A DNA stretch of 9,901 bases from Bacillota bacterium (GTDB lineage: Bacteria > Bacillota > Clostridia > Tissierellales > Peptoniphilaceae). Of this stretch, positions 1 through 6,852 are shown piece after piece. The position numbers and the translations under genes are program-made. Numbering within the stretch: position 1 is the first letter of the stretch; every line of letters starts with the position of its first letter. The stretch spans positions 1 to 9,901 of the forward strand of contig JAEZZB010000014.1 in the NCBI GenBank assembly GCA_023442495.1, written 5' to 3'. The notes below the pieces were generated by a model. It did no database searches and had not been told where the DNA came from. It worked only from the letters and a program-made list of their open reading frames with translations.

Positions 1-273
1 TATCTAATTGGTTTAATTTTTCTAAAGATATGAGTTGGGTCTTTGCAAGATTTCTAAGTTCAATCATTCTTTCTTTTTGCTCCATCCCTTTTTCTATTAA
101 TATTGCATTATATTATAGTTCCGCATCCAATTTGAAACAACTACATTGGGTTCTTCCTTGTTCTTATATTTTGCTATATCAGTAAAACTTATATAGTTAT
201 TTTTAAAATCTTCTATATAAACCTAAATATCAAAGCATTTAGCAGAAATATTTTCATTTTTAATCTTAGACAT
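1..273 (-). pseudogene. KilA-N domain protein remnant (internally deleted, stop, frameshift)
   Basis: The reading starts at an ATG at 271-273 (MSKIKNENIS...) and shows the typical KilA-N start, with YISFTDIAKYKNKEEPN and SNWMRN at codons 28-52. A TAG at 223-225 interrupts it at codon 17. After about codon 54 (near 112) the homology jumps, with a change of frame, to what looks like the C-terminal end of the same family: ILIEKGMEQKERMIEL continuing to the window edge. The 150-200 middle codons usual in this family are absent, so an internal deletion has occurred. KilA-N proteins are DNA-binding proteins of phages and mobile elements and are often found among restriction genes. The remnant is dead and runs out of the window at base 1. 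The 43 bases between it and the upstream nuclease gene hold nothing I recognise. Confidence 0.8.
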
Positions 274-316
274 TCTTAACATCCTTAATTATTAATACAT
301 TTACTAAGTCATATCC

Positions 317-2137
317 TCAATCAGCCATACTTAGAAAATCTAATATCATTTCTGTAAATTCAAATCTTTCATTTCCTTTATCATCAATATATTTTTCTGA
401 TTCTCTAATTTGTTCTAAAGACATCTTAGGCCATAATTTTTCTAGAATATCATTTTCTGACATTTTGATTTTTTGATTTATAAGCTTTTTTACATCATCT
501 ATTTCAGAAAACTGTTCTGTAAATACATTCTCTCTGATACAATTAATATTTATATAGTTTTCTGGTTCTCTCTTTCTAGTAACATATGCTTTTATCCCTT
601 GTTCTTTTAATTTTTTTATTTGCTTGAGATTTCTTTCTTCATCAAGAGTTCCTTTGTCTGAGTCTAAAAGAATTCCCCAAGGTATTGAAAATTGTTCTGC
701 AATTTTTTGTGTAGTCCAGTGTTTAAGATTACCGCATCCTCCAATTGGAACAATAGCTATATTTCTATCATCAAAAGTATAAGGTATATAAGATTCAGAT
801 TTTAACTCCTTAGCGATATGTCTTAAAAAGATAACATCTGATTTACCTTCCACTAGTATCAAGGCTTTAGTGTTTTTGGAAAAAGGTTCGGGTATAACCC
901 CAAGCATATCAGCTATCTTTTCATATACGTCATCTGAGGCATCTTTTATAAATACACGATTATCAATCTTATCTACCAATCTTAAGCTACTAACTGGTAA
1001 TAATCCACATATTGCTGGTGTATGTGTTGTGACAATAACTTGTGCATTATCTTTATTAGAAATATCTAAAAAAGCTTCTACAAGTAACTTTTGATGAGAT
1101 GGGTGTTGAGAAGTTTCAGGTTCTTCAAAAGCATAAATTATTGAAGTTCTTTTTTCCTCTTCTGATAATTGTCTTTCAGCTTCTGCTCTAAAGAAATTTA
1201 ATAAAACAAGTCTTCTAACTCCACTTCCTCTTTTATTCATAGGAATATTATCATCTGAGTTTATTGTCAACTTGAATAATGAATCAAAATTTGGTTCAGC
1301 CTTAAACTCTGGTATTAATGATGTCGCTAATTCACTATTCATTTCCTTAAGTTTTTCTAAAGTTCTATTAGCCGTATCTAGAGCTTTTTTCTTAACTTCT
1401 TCTTTGATTTTATCAAGTTCCTCTTCTACTTCTTGTAAAGCTTTACTAATTGCAATTTTCATAGGATCTGTAATTTCTTTATCTGCATCAGAGCTTGAAC
1501 GATCAGATTGAAAAAGTGCAAAATAAGGCAAATAAGTTTCTAGTTTATTATATATCTTTTTTGAATCTTCTTTATCAACAGGAATATCACTAATAGCAAG
1601 GGTCAGATTATCTTTTTTATTCCAAATAGCTTGTCTTAAACTAACACTACTCCTAGCATCATATTCTGATTCAGAAATCCCTAAATCCTTTGCTCTTTTT
1701 TTCAAGTCAGAAATTTTTAATGTTAATAAATCATTATAGCCCTCATCCGTAGGATGATTACAAACTATAAATGTAGAAGGCTTAGGTTTAGAAGTTGTTG
1801 CTTTAAAAACTTTCTTAATTTCTAATAGTCCATCCGAATTTAGTAAATACTCTTCGTCTAGTTTTGTTTGAGACGATGAATCAATAGAAATGGAATTCAT
1901 ATTTGGTAAAAATACACATGTAATTTCTATTAAATCATCACCTAGATTATGATTAACAGATAAATCTTCTCTTTCACAAACTACAATTTTATTATTGAAA
2001 AATATTTCCAAAGCCTCTAATATTGTTGATTTACCTGCATCATTTTTGCCAACTATTGTTGTTAGTTCGTCCATTTTAATTAGAACTTCATCTTTATATC
2101 CTCTAAAATTCCTTATTTTAACACTTTTTAATTTCAT
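317..2137 (-). CDS. OLD-family ATP-dependent endonuclease (ABC-type ATPase fused to TOPRIM)
   Basis: This 606-residue protein has the two halves of OLD nucleases. The N-terminal SMC/ABC-like ATPase shows Walker A GKNDAGKST at 30-38, a coiled stretch around 230-270, a signature-like RGSGVRR at 303-309, Walker B IIYAFEEPE at 333-341 and the TTH switch at 370-372. The C-terminal TOPRIM nuclease shows the acidic VEGKSD at 429-434, LLDSDKG (D492, D494) and KREPENYI at 522-529. Members of this family, including GajA of the Gabija defence system, cut or nick DNA under ATP control and often act against phages. No UvrD-like GajB partner is beside it, and the genes on both sides are dead, so I call it a stand-alone OLD nuclease. 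The start is supported by AGGAG at 2145-2149, 7 bases before the ATG. All key motifs are intact, so it is probably functional. Confidence 0.9.
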   Translation of the reverse strand: MKLKSVKIRNFRGYKDEVLIKMDELTTIVGKNDAGKSTILEALEIFFNNKIVVCEREDLSVNHNLGDDLIEITCVFLPNMNSISIDSSSQTKLDEEYLLNSDGLLEIKKVFKATTSKPKPSTFIVCNHPTDEGYNDLLTLKISDLKKRAKDLGISESEYDARSSVSLRQAIWNKKDNLTLAISDIPVDKEDSKKIYNKLETYLPYFALFQSDRSSSDADKEITDPMKIAISKALQEVEEELDKIKEEVKKKALDTANRTLEKLKEMNSELATSLIPEFKAEPNFDSLFKLTINSDDNIPMNKRGSGVRRLVLLNFFRAEAERQLSEEEKRTSIIYAFEEPETSQHPSHQKLLVEAFLDISNKDNAQVIVTTHTPAICGLLPVSSLRLVDKIDNRVFIKDASDDVYEKIADMLGVIPEPFSKNTKALILVEGKSDVIFLRHIAKELKSESYIPYTFDDRNIAIVPIGGCGNLKHWTTQKIAEQFSIPWGILLDSDKGTLDEERNLKQIKKLKEQGIKAYVTRKREPENYININCIRENVFTEQFSEIDDVKKLINQKIKMSENDILEKLWPKMSLEQIRESEKYIDDKGNERFEFTEMILDFLSMAD

Positions 2138-2176
2138 TATAATACTCCTGATATAATTTTATTTAAATCTACAATT

Positions 2177-2543
2177 TCATTCAAACTTATATAAGTTGTC
2201 TATTCCTAAACCATTAATAGCTTCCTCAAACTCTTACTTCTTAAGTGCTTTATTAAAAAATGGAAGTCCTATAATCTTATACTTATTATCATCTACATAA
2301 GTTTTTGTAGGTATGCCTTATTTTTCAATTTTTAGTAGGAAATTTCCTTTCCATTTATCTTTTAATAATAAGTGCTTACCTTTAGGTTCAATAAAAATTT
2401 GTTCTTGCAAATATACACTTAGCCTTTCTTTTGTAAAAATAACAAAAAGTCTGGCTCAAATCTTTTCCCTTTATCAAATCCATAAATATTCAAGGCAGGA
2501 ATTCTATCATTTCTTACCAAATAAATTTCATCATATTTTAGGT
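2177..2543 (-). pseudogene. Type III restriction enzyme (Res) C-terminal endonuclease remnant
   Basis: Translating the minus strand of this otherwise gene-free stretch gives recognisable pieces of the C-terminal nuclease domain of a type III Res subunit. The first frame reads KYDEIYLVRND, then RFEPDFLLF (the PD motif), and ends at a TAA just after QKKG. A second frame continues with IFIEPKGKHLLLKDKW, where E-x-K completes the PD-(D/E)XK site. TAA codons at 2318-2320 and 2234-2236 break that frame, and the natural end is TGA at 2177-2179. One frameshift (about 2425-2450) and at least two nonsense codons make it dead. The helicase part is missing. The 5' edge of the homology runs into the last codons of the preceding nuclease gene, which marks a recombination junction near 2540. 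Confidence 0.8.
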
Positions 2544-3037
2544 ACAATAGAATGGTTGTCTATACCATTTTTAGTAATGTCCCACTTTGCAACTTTAATT
2601 TTTTTAATTCTCCTACCATTTCCATAATCAAGCAGGTCTTCTCTATTTAGATTATTTAATATCTTGTTCAAGCTACCTAAACCACTAGATGATAGTAAAT
2701 AAGCTTCTTCTGGATCACATAATTTACAATATACAAGTAGTTGACCTAAATCATGTAAATTTAATGCTGTTTTCTTAGCTTCAATAAAATAAATTTCTGC
2801 TTTATCATTCCATTTAACTATTCCCAAAACATCTATCTGTATATTTAACCCTACTACTTGAGGATAATATTTCAGTACATCATATTTATATAAAACAGAA
2901 TCCAAGTCTACAGAATGGCTATCTTCAATAATAACAGAACATTTCTTATTCTTATATTTATCATTTAGGTATATTTCTAGCCATTTACACATAGGGTTAT
3001 ACAACTGAATCTCAAGTTTAACATTTTTATTCAGCAT
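2531..3037 (-). CDS. Small PD-(D/E)XK nuclease, probable restriction subunit
   Basis: This 168-residue protein has a compact PD-(D/E)XK signature: D69 in IQIDVLG, then E86-A-K88 in YFIEAKK, then a conserved Q99 in DLGQLLVYC. That spacing fits a metal-dependent DNA-cleaving core of the kind found in restriction, repair and phage enzymes. It has no obvious separate DNA-recognition domain and is short for a complete restriction enzyme. Its ATG overlaps the last 11 bases of the LAGLIDADG-fold gene, so the two are very probably co-translated and may form one complex. The gene ends exactly where a decayed type III res gene begins, so its last few codons may have been acquired at that junction. No named family is recognised. 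The nuclease assignment rests on the motif pattern and the position last in a methyltransferase operon. Confidence 0.7.
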   Translation of the reverse strand: MLNKNVKLEIQLYNPMCKWLEIYLNDKYKNKKCSVIIEDSHSVDLDSVLYKYDVLKYYPQVVGLNIQIDVLGIVKWNDKAEIYFIEAKKTALNLHDLGQLLVYCKLCDPEEAYLLSSSGLGSLNKILNNLNREDLLDYGNGRRIKKIKVAKWDITKNGIDNHSIVPKI

Positions 3038-3899
3038 ACCCTAAATCCTTTGCTAAATCTGTCCAAGAATCATAATGTTTTCCACGTATTTTTAAAGGCA
3101 GACTAGCATCATTTTCCATAGGATGTTTTTCTTTTTTTCTTATTCTTACTGGTTTTTCCCAATAAAATTTATGTGTTTTATTTTCATCCATATATTCTAA
3201 CAATTCTTCCGCATATTTTTCTAAGGCTCTTTGCTTATGAACAATGTTAAATCCAATTGGTAGAAATTCATTTGCCCATATTTTTACTTGATGTTCTTTT
3301 TTCCAATAATTTGGTTTTCCTTCATTATATTTTTTTAAGTTTGAATCTCTAAAATTCGGATGACCAAAATCTATTGTTTGTATTGGTATATCTAATGTTT
3401 TCAGCATATTTGCAATATCAATGACAAATTGCCAATTCCCAGGTATTTCAATATAAACTCTATGCTGTCCCTCTTTACCGTAAGCCATATTACTTCTTCT
3501 TATATAACCAGTAACATCAGCTACTCCTCGTAATAATTCTTTTTTCTCATCAGTAGTTATATTAAACAAATCATCATTCATTGTCATAGTAGAATGATGG
3601 ACACCATTTCCTATAAACCTTAAAATTTCTCTCATTGTATAATCTTCATTTGATTTTGTAAAAGAAATTTTTGTAGCTCTTTTTGTTTGTGTTATAGGAA
3701 TTGAGTGACCTATCAAAGGCTCTATAACATTCCTAATATCAGCCAAGCTACTTTTAACATAGACCGATACCTCTAATCCATCGTCATCTTTTAAATTTTT
3801 ATGAGGAATTTCTATAGTTATTGTTGTATCTCTTTTATTTCTCTGTATTTCTCCATTGCCTAATATCATTCCTATTAAATAAGCCATTTGATTATTCAT
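3027..3899 (-). CDS. LAGLIDADG-fold protein with degenerate active sites, probable DNA-recognition or restriction subunit
   Basis: Two LAGLIDADG-type helices are visible in this 290-residue protein: AYLIGMILGNGEI at 6-18 and LLRGVADVTGYI at 122-133. The FLPIGFNIVHKQRALEKYAEEL stretch near 212-233 also resembles this fold. In both helices the catalytic acid is replaced: the eighth position is N15 in the first and T130 in the second. A basic linker (250-260) leads to a short C-terminal segment, GKHYDSWTDLAKDLG, like the helix-turn-helix repeats attached to homing endonucleases. It starts directly after the cytosine methyltransferase stop, with GAGG about 8 bases upstream of the ATG, and overlaps the PD-(D/E)XK gene by 11 bases. 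It does not interrupt any gene, so a homing role is unlikely. I infer a sequence-reading partner for the neighbouring nuclease. Residual cleavage activity of its own cannot be excluded. Confidence 0.7.
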   Translation of the reverse strand: MNNQMAYLIGMILGNGEIQRNKRDTTITIEIPHKNLKDDDGLEVSVYVKSSLADIRNVIEPLIGHSIPITQTKRATKISFTKSNEDYTMREILRFIGNGVHHSTMTMNDDLFNITTDEKKELLRGVADVTGYIRRSNMAYGKEGQHRVYIEIPGNWQFVIDIANMLKTLDIPIQTIDFGHPNFRDSNLKKYNEGKPNYWKKEHQVKIWANEFLPIGFNIVHKQRALEKYAEELLEYMDENKTHKFYWEKPVRIRKKEKHPMENDASLPLKIRGKHYDSWTDLAKDLGYAE

Positions 3900-4985
3900 T
3901 TAAATTTCCTCACTTTCTTTATTCGTAAATGCCTTATATATTTGATCAGCTATAGCTTTTGCTAATAATGGTGGAACTGCATTACCTATCTGAGTTCTTA
4001 TATCAACCTTATTACCATAAAAAATAAAATTATCATCAAACGATTGTATCCTAGCCGCTTCTCTTGGTGTTATTGACCTATTAAGATATGGGTGATTATT
4101 TGTACCATTTGATGCAGCATCAAATCTTGTATCAATCGTTGGAGATGGTTCATCCCATTTTAAACGTCCCCATGTAGAATTAAATTTTTGATTCCCTAAT
4201 AAGTGATCGGGCAAATACTCTTTACCTTTTTCAGGTGGAATCATACTTAACTTTTTAATAGCTACATCAGAATGATTTGATGCTTTATGATTATATAATT
4301 TTTTAGATCCATGTCTCATATTCTGTTGATACTCTGAATTCGGATTGATTTTATAATCTTGTTCAAAATCTCCCTCATTAGAGTTTAAAAAAGATAAGTC
4401 ACCAATAGCTTCCCTAACAGTAACAGGTTTAATTACCGAAGGTTCTGGCAGCTCAATTTTACTACTCTTACTGCATATAAAGATGGCTCTCTCTCTATTT
4501 TGAGGAACCCCATAATCACTTGCCTTTACGATTCCATAACTAACTTTATATCCTAAATTTTTAATTTCTTTTATAATTTGCTCTTTGAACCATCCATTGG
4601 AAGTAGCTAATAAATTTTTGACATTTTCAATGACAAATACTTCAGGATTTATTCTTTCTACTATGTGAAGGTATTCTATAAACAGAAAATTTCTAGGATC
4701 CTTTAAGCCAAGTTTCTTGCCTTTTAAAGAAAATCCTTGACAAGGAGGTCCACCTATAATCATATTAACTTTATTTTTTATAGATAAATCAACTATATTA
4801 TCTTGAATTTTTTTGTCTCTAATATCACCTATTATCACTTTAGCTTCAGGCATATTTTTAATAAAAGTTTGTGCTAATTTGTCATTTACATCTAATGCTA
4901 CTTTCGTGGTAAAGTTGCTATTTTTATGCATTCCATAAGACATGCCCCCAGCACCACAGAATAAATCTAATATTCTAAATTTCAT
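3900..4985 (-). CDS. C5-cytosine DNA methyltransferase (Dcm-type, R-M modification enzyme)
   Basis: This 361-residue enzyme has all the ordered C5-methyltransferase motifs: I (DLFCGAGGMS, 7-16), IV (GGPPCQGFS, 78-86) with catalytic Cys82, VI (ENV, 120-122), VIII (QNRERAIFI, 162-170), IX (PREAARIQSF, 307-316) and X (QIGNAVPPLLAKAI, 332-345). The variable target-recognition region lies between about 180 and 300 and does not let me read the site. Such enzymes transfer a methyl group from SAM to C5 of cytosine in a specific sequence and protect it from a cognate nuclease. The start codon overlaps the end of the adenine methyltransferase gene by 11 bases (the ATG sits in the Tyr-Glu codons), and the stop abuts the next ATG, so expression is translationally coupled. 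The protein looks intact. Confidence 0.95.
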   Translation of the reverse strand: MKFRILDLFCGAGGMSYGMHKNSNFTTKVALDVNDKLAQTFIKNMPEAKVIIGDIRDKKIQDNIVDLSIKNKVNMIIGGPPCQGFSLKGKKLGLKDPRNFLFIEYLHIVERINPEVFVIENVKNLLATSNGWFKEQIIKEIKNLGYKVSYGIVKASDYGVPQNRERAIFICSKSSKIELPEPSVIKPVTVREAIGDLSFLNSNEGDFEQDYKINPNSEYQQNMRHGSKKLYNHKASNHSDVAIKKLSMIPPEKGKEYLPDHLLGNQKFNSTWGRLKWDEPSPTIDTRFDAASNGTNNHPYLNRSITPREAARIQSFDDNFIFYGNKVDIRTQIGNAVPPLLAKAIADQIYKAFTNKESEEI

Positions 4986-5973
4986 AAGATTCTCTCTTTC
5001 GTTTTCTAATCAGTATTCTCTTAAAAGTTTCTTTGCCATTAATAACTGGTTTAAATAAATCAAACTCATTATCTGATCCATGATTGGCTTCTCCTATTAT
5101 CTCATAAGATTTTTCATCATAATATTTTAAAAAAGTAATAGGTACACCCATTATTCCATCATAATCATATGGAATTTCTGAAACTTTTGAAATGTGAATT
5201 GCATCAAAGTTATCATACTTAGGATACTTACCCTCAACATATTTATGTTTTAAAATTAGTTGGTTAATATTTTTATTTATATCTAAATTGGTTAACCACA
5301 TAGCATTTCCTATACTTCTCCATTTTTGACCTGATTCATCAATCCAAAATCTTGTTTTTCTAGGCTCGGTATCAGCAGGAACTTTAAACTGCATATCTCC
5401 AAAATGATACCCAATTTTAGCTTGATTCATTTTTATATAGGGGAATATCTCTTTATATGTGATAGCGTTTTGATTGCTTATTAACAAATATTTTTTATTA
5501 TATTGAGATATTAAAGAAAATAACTCAATAAATTTAGAAAAAGGTGGATTTGTAACCACAATATCGGATTCAATTAGGTATTTAATAGATTCCTCTCTTC
5601 TAAAATCACCATCTCCAAGTAATTTTTTTACAAAATTGTTCTCTTTTATATATAGCTCTATTTCTTCACCATATAATGAATCTGGTAAATGGTCTATTTC
5701 TAACACCAAGCCTCTATCACAATCCGACGAATGCATTTTTGATTTTCCATAAGATATGCAAATAAGTTTTTTAAGATCTAGCTTATTAAAATTATTCAAA
5801 AAATATTTTGAGAATGAAGATTCATAAGGATCATCACAATTGCATAATACAATTTTATTTTTAAATTGAGGCATATAATTAGATAATTCTTTTTCTACAG
5901 TTTCATAAGTTGTATACCATTCATCGGTATTGCTTTTACTGTATTTTGCTTTATTTAAAATTGAATTTCCCAA
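4975..5973 (-). CDS. EcoRI-family N6-adenine DNA methyltransferase
   Basis: This 332-residue protein matches the EcoRI methylase family along its length. It has the early CNCDDPYESSFSKYF block (44-58), GDGDFRREESI (120-130), the catalytic NPPF (142-145) after DIVVT, NQNAITYKEIFP (167-178), MWLTNLD (225-231) and IPYDYDGIMGVPITFL (267-282). The family transfers a methyl group from SAM to N6 of adenine; M.EcoRI itself modifies GAATTC, but relatives have other sites. The start is a TTG at 5973, supported by a strong AAGGAG 6 bases upstream. The next in-frame Met is 33 residues in and would remove part of the conserved region. The gene lies 21 bases after the regulator stop and overlaps the cytosine methyltransferase start. 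Having both N6A and C5 methyltransferases in one operon suggests either two target strands or two specificities. Confidence 0.92.
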   Translation of the reverse strand: MGNSILNKAKYSKSNTDEWYTTYETVEKELSNYMPQFKNKIVLCNCDDPYESSFSKYFLNNFNKLDLKKLICISYGKSKMHSSDCDRGLVLEIDHLPDSLYGEEIELYIKENNFVKKLLGDGDFRREESIKYLIESDIVVTNPPFSKFIELFSLISQYNKKYLLISNQNAITYKEIFPYIKMNQAKIGYHFGDMQFKVPADTEPRKTRFWIDESGQKWRSIGNAMWLTNLDINKNINQLILKHKYVEGKYPKYDNFDAIHISKVSEIPYDYDGIMGVPITFLKYYDEKSYEIIGEANHGSDNEFDLFKPVINGKETFKRILIRKRKRESYEI

Positions 5974-5979
5974 ATTATT

Positions 5980-5985
5980 CTCCTT
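5980..5985 (-). promoter_or_regulatory. Ribosome binding site fixing the TTG start of the adenine methyltransferase
   Basis: AAGGAG stands 6 bases before the TTG at 5971-5973 in the short gap after the regulator gene. No ATG or GTG in this frame lies at a comparable distance, so this site decides the start. The rare TTG start behind a strong SD would moderate methyltransferase synthesis. Confidence 0.75.
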
Positions 5986-5994
5986 ACATTTTAA

Positions 5995-6216
5995 CTAATG
6001 ATTTTCTGTGCTAGTTTTTTCACATTCAACAATATCTGATATATCACAATTCAATGTATTACAAATTCTTAAGAGCACATCTGTAGTAACATTTTGTCCA
6101 TTTTTTATTTTATAAAATGTACTTTTACTTATTTGTTCTTTGTCCATAAGTTCAGTAATTTTCATTTCTAAGTCTATAAGTTTTTTAAACAATTTTTTAT
6201 AACTAAATTTCAACAT
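5995..6216 (-). CDS. Small Cro/C1-type HTH regulator of the R-M operon
   Basis: This 73-residue protein is almost entirely one HTH-XRE domain: SYKKLFKKLIDLEMKITEL, then the recognition-helix region ISKSTFYKIKNGQNVTTD, then LLRICNTLNCDISDIVE. Near-identical short regulators precede DNA methyltransferase genes in many Bacillota and are thought to set the timing of methyltransferase and nuclease expression. The first ATG is chosen because the domain begins right after it. The upstream AGGGAG (6233-6238) is 16 bases away, unusually far, so translation may be weak or controlled. It is the first gene of the operon; an extended -10 promoter and short repeats that could be its operators lie just upstream. 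Autoregulation is inferred. Confidence 0.85.
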   Translation of the reverse strand: MLKFSYKKLFKKLIDLEMKITELMDKEQISKSTFYKIKNGQNVTTDVLLRICNTLNCDISDIVECEKTSTENH

Positions 6217-6259
6217 GAGATATTCGAAACAACTCCCTATATTTATCTATATTGTCTTA

Positions 6260-6308
6260 ATTATACCATTAAAACCATTCTTTTAACAGGCTTTTATTCT
6301 CTTATCTC
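6260..6308 (-). promoter_or_regulatory. Promoter and possible operator repeats of the R-M operon
   Basis: On the minus strand TGGTATAAT (6260-6268) is a perfect extended -10 element about 45 bases before the regulator ATG. A -35 is poor: TTAAAA at 6281-6286 is only 15 bases away. The hexamer AATGGT occurs twice in direct orientation (6265-6270 and 6274-6279), overlapping the -10 and the spacer. An inverted pair GAGATA (6217-6222) and TATCTC (6303-6308) brackets the whole region, with the palindrome TTCGAA at 6223-6228. These repeats are plausible operators for the HTH protein. The promoter call is good; the operator call is inference. Confidence 0.6.
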
Positions 6309-6323
6309 GAACTAATTAAATAA

Positions 6324-6659
6324 TTATTTTCTTAATAATAGAGAATGTATATCCCATATTTCTTTTGCCATTTTTTCTATTTTTTCTCTCATATAATCAA
6401 TATCTGTCTTATAAATAACACCAGTTGTATTAGTTGCTTTTGCAATCTGGTTTATGTTATTTGTTGCATTTGAAAGTAACCATTGTAGGTTTCTAAATGG
6501 TTCTAGGTCTACAATATAAATTTCTTTTTCTAATACACATTTTCTAAGAAAGTGGGACATGGTTTTGCAATTTGCAAGTTTCATTTTCTTTTCAAATATT
6601 TCTTTTTCTTCGTCTGTTAAATATATTTTAAGTTGATTTTTTCTTGTTCTATTATCCAT
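6324..6659 (-). CDS. mobC: MobC-type relaxosome accessory protein
   Basis: The 111-residue product has an N-terminal ribbon-helix-helix-like part (RTRKNQLKIYLTDEEKEIF..., 4-45) and the MobC hallmark NNINQIAKATN (67-77), followed by a helical tail. MobC proteins bind oriT next to the nic site and help a relaxase open the DNA for mobilization. An in-frame ATG lies 17 codons upstream, but the ATG at 6659 is preferred because GGAG lies about 7 bases before it and the domain starts here. Upstream is a cluster of inverted repeats suited to an oriT. The relaxase gene that normally follows mobC is missing; the R-M operon starts 107 bases beyond the stop. It is probably real and intact, but would need a relaxase supplied in trans. 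Confidence 0.8.
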   Translation of the reverse strand: MDNRTRKNQLKIYLTDEEKEIFEKKMKLANCKTMSHFLRKCVLEKEIYIVDLEPFRNLQWLLSNATNNINQIAKATNTTGVIYKTDIDYMREKIEKMAKEIWDIHSLLLRK

Positions 6660-6691
6660 ATATTTCTCCTTTGTTCTTATATTTTGGGGTC

Positions 6692-6785
6692 TTAGGGTTC
6701 TCCCTAACAAGGTAAAAATCGTAAAATTATATAGCCTTATAAGCTATTGATTTTTTGATTTTTTCGTAAGTGGGTACTCACTTAC
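6692..6785. other. Candidate oriT: three inverted repeats upstream of mobC
   Basis: Three hairpin-forming sequences lie in about 95 bases. TTAGGG-TTCT-CCCTAA at 6692-6707 is a perfect 6-bp stem. ATAG(C)CTTATAAGCTAT at 6731-6747 is a near-palindrome with one bulged base. GTAAGTGGGTACTCACTTAC at 6766-6785 is a 20-bp palindrome with a single mismatched pair. Inverted repeats beside an accessory mob gene are the usual layout of an origin of transfer. I cannot point to a nic site with confidence. A possible -10 for mobC (TATAAT, minus strand, 6726-6731) lies inside the second repeat, but it has no clear -35. Confidence 0.5.
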
Positions 6786-6852
6786 TGTGCTTGCTACTAC
6801 TAACGAGTTTTTAATCTGTTTTTTAATATTTTTTCAAATAGGAATTAATAAA

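Noticed and set aside
870..1511. Plus-strand open frames inside the OLD gene, and similar ones at 2313-2627, 7810-8061 and 9296-9502.
   Set aside because: Low-complexity, serine- or hydrophobic-rich translations opposite well-supported genes or a pseudogene, without a recognisable domain. They are antisense shadows.
317..2137. Gabija system (GajA/GajB).
   Set aside because: Only the GajA-like architecture is present. No UvrD-type GajB gene is adjacent; the downstream sequence is a KilA-N remnant.
2156..2184. Promoter for the OLD gene (TTGAAT, 17 bases, TAAAAT).
   Set aside because: The predicted transcription start would fall on the Shine-Dalgarno itself, so the match is probably chance in AT-rich DNA.
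3027..3899. Mobile homing endonuclease inserted in the operon.
   Set aside because: It has its own start and SD, is spaced as an operon member, interrupts nothing, and lacks both catalytic acids.
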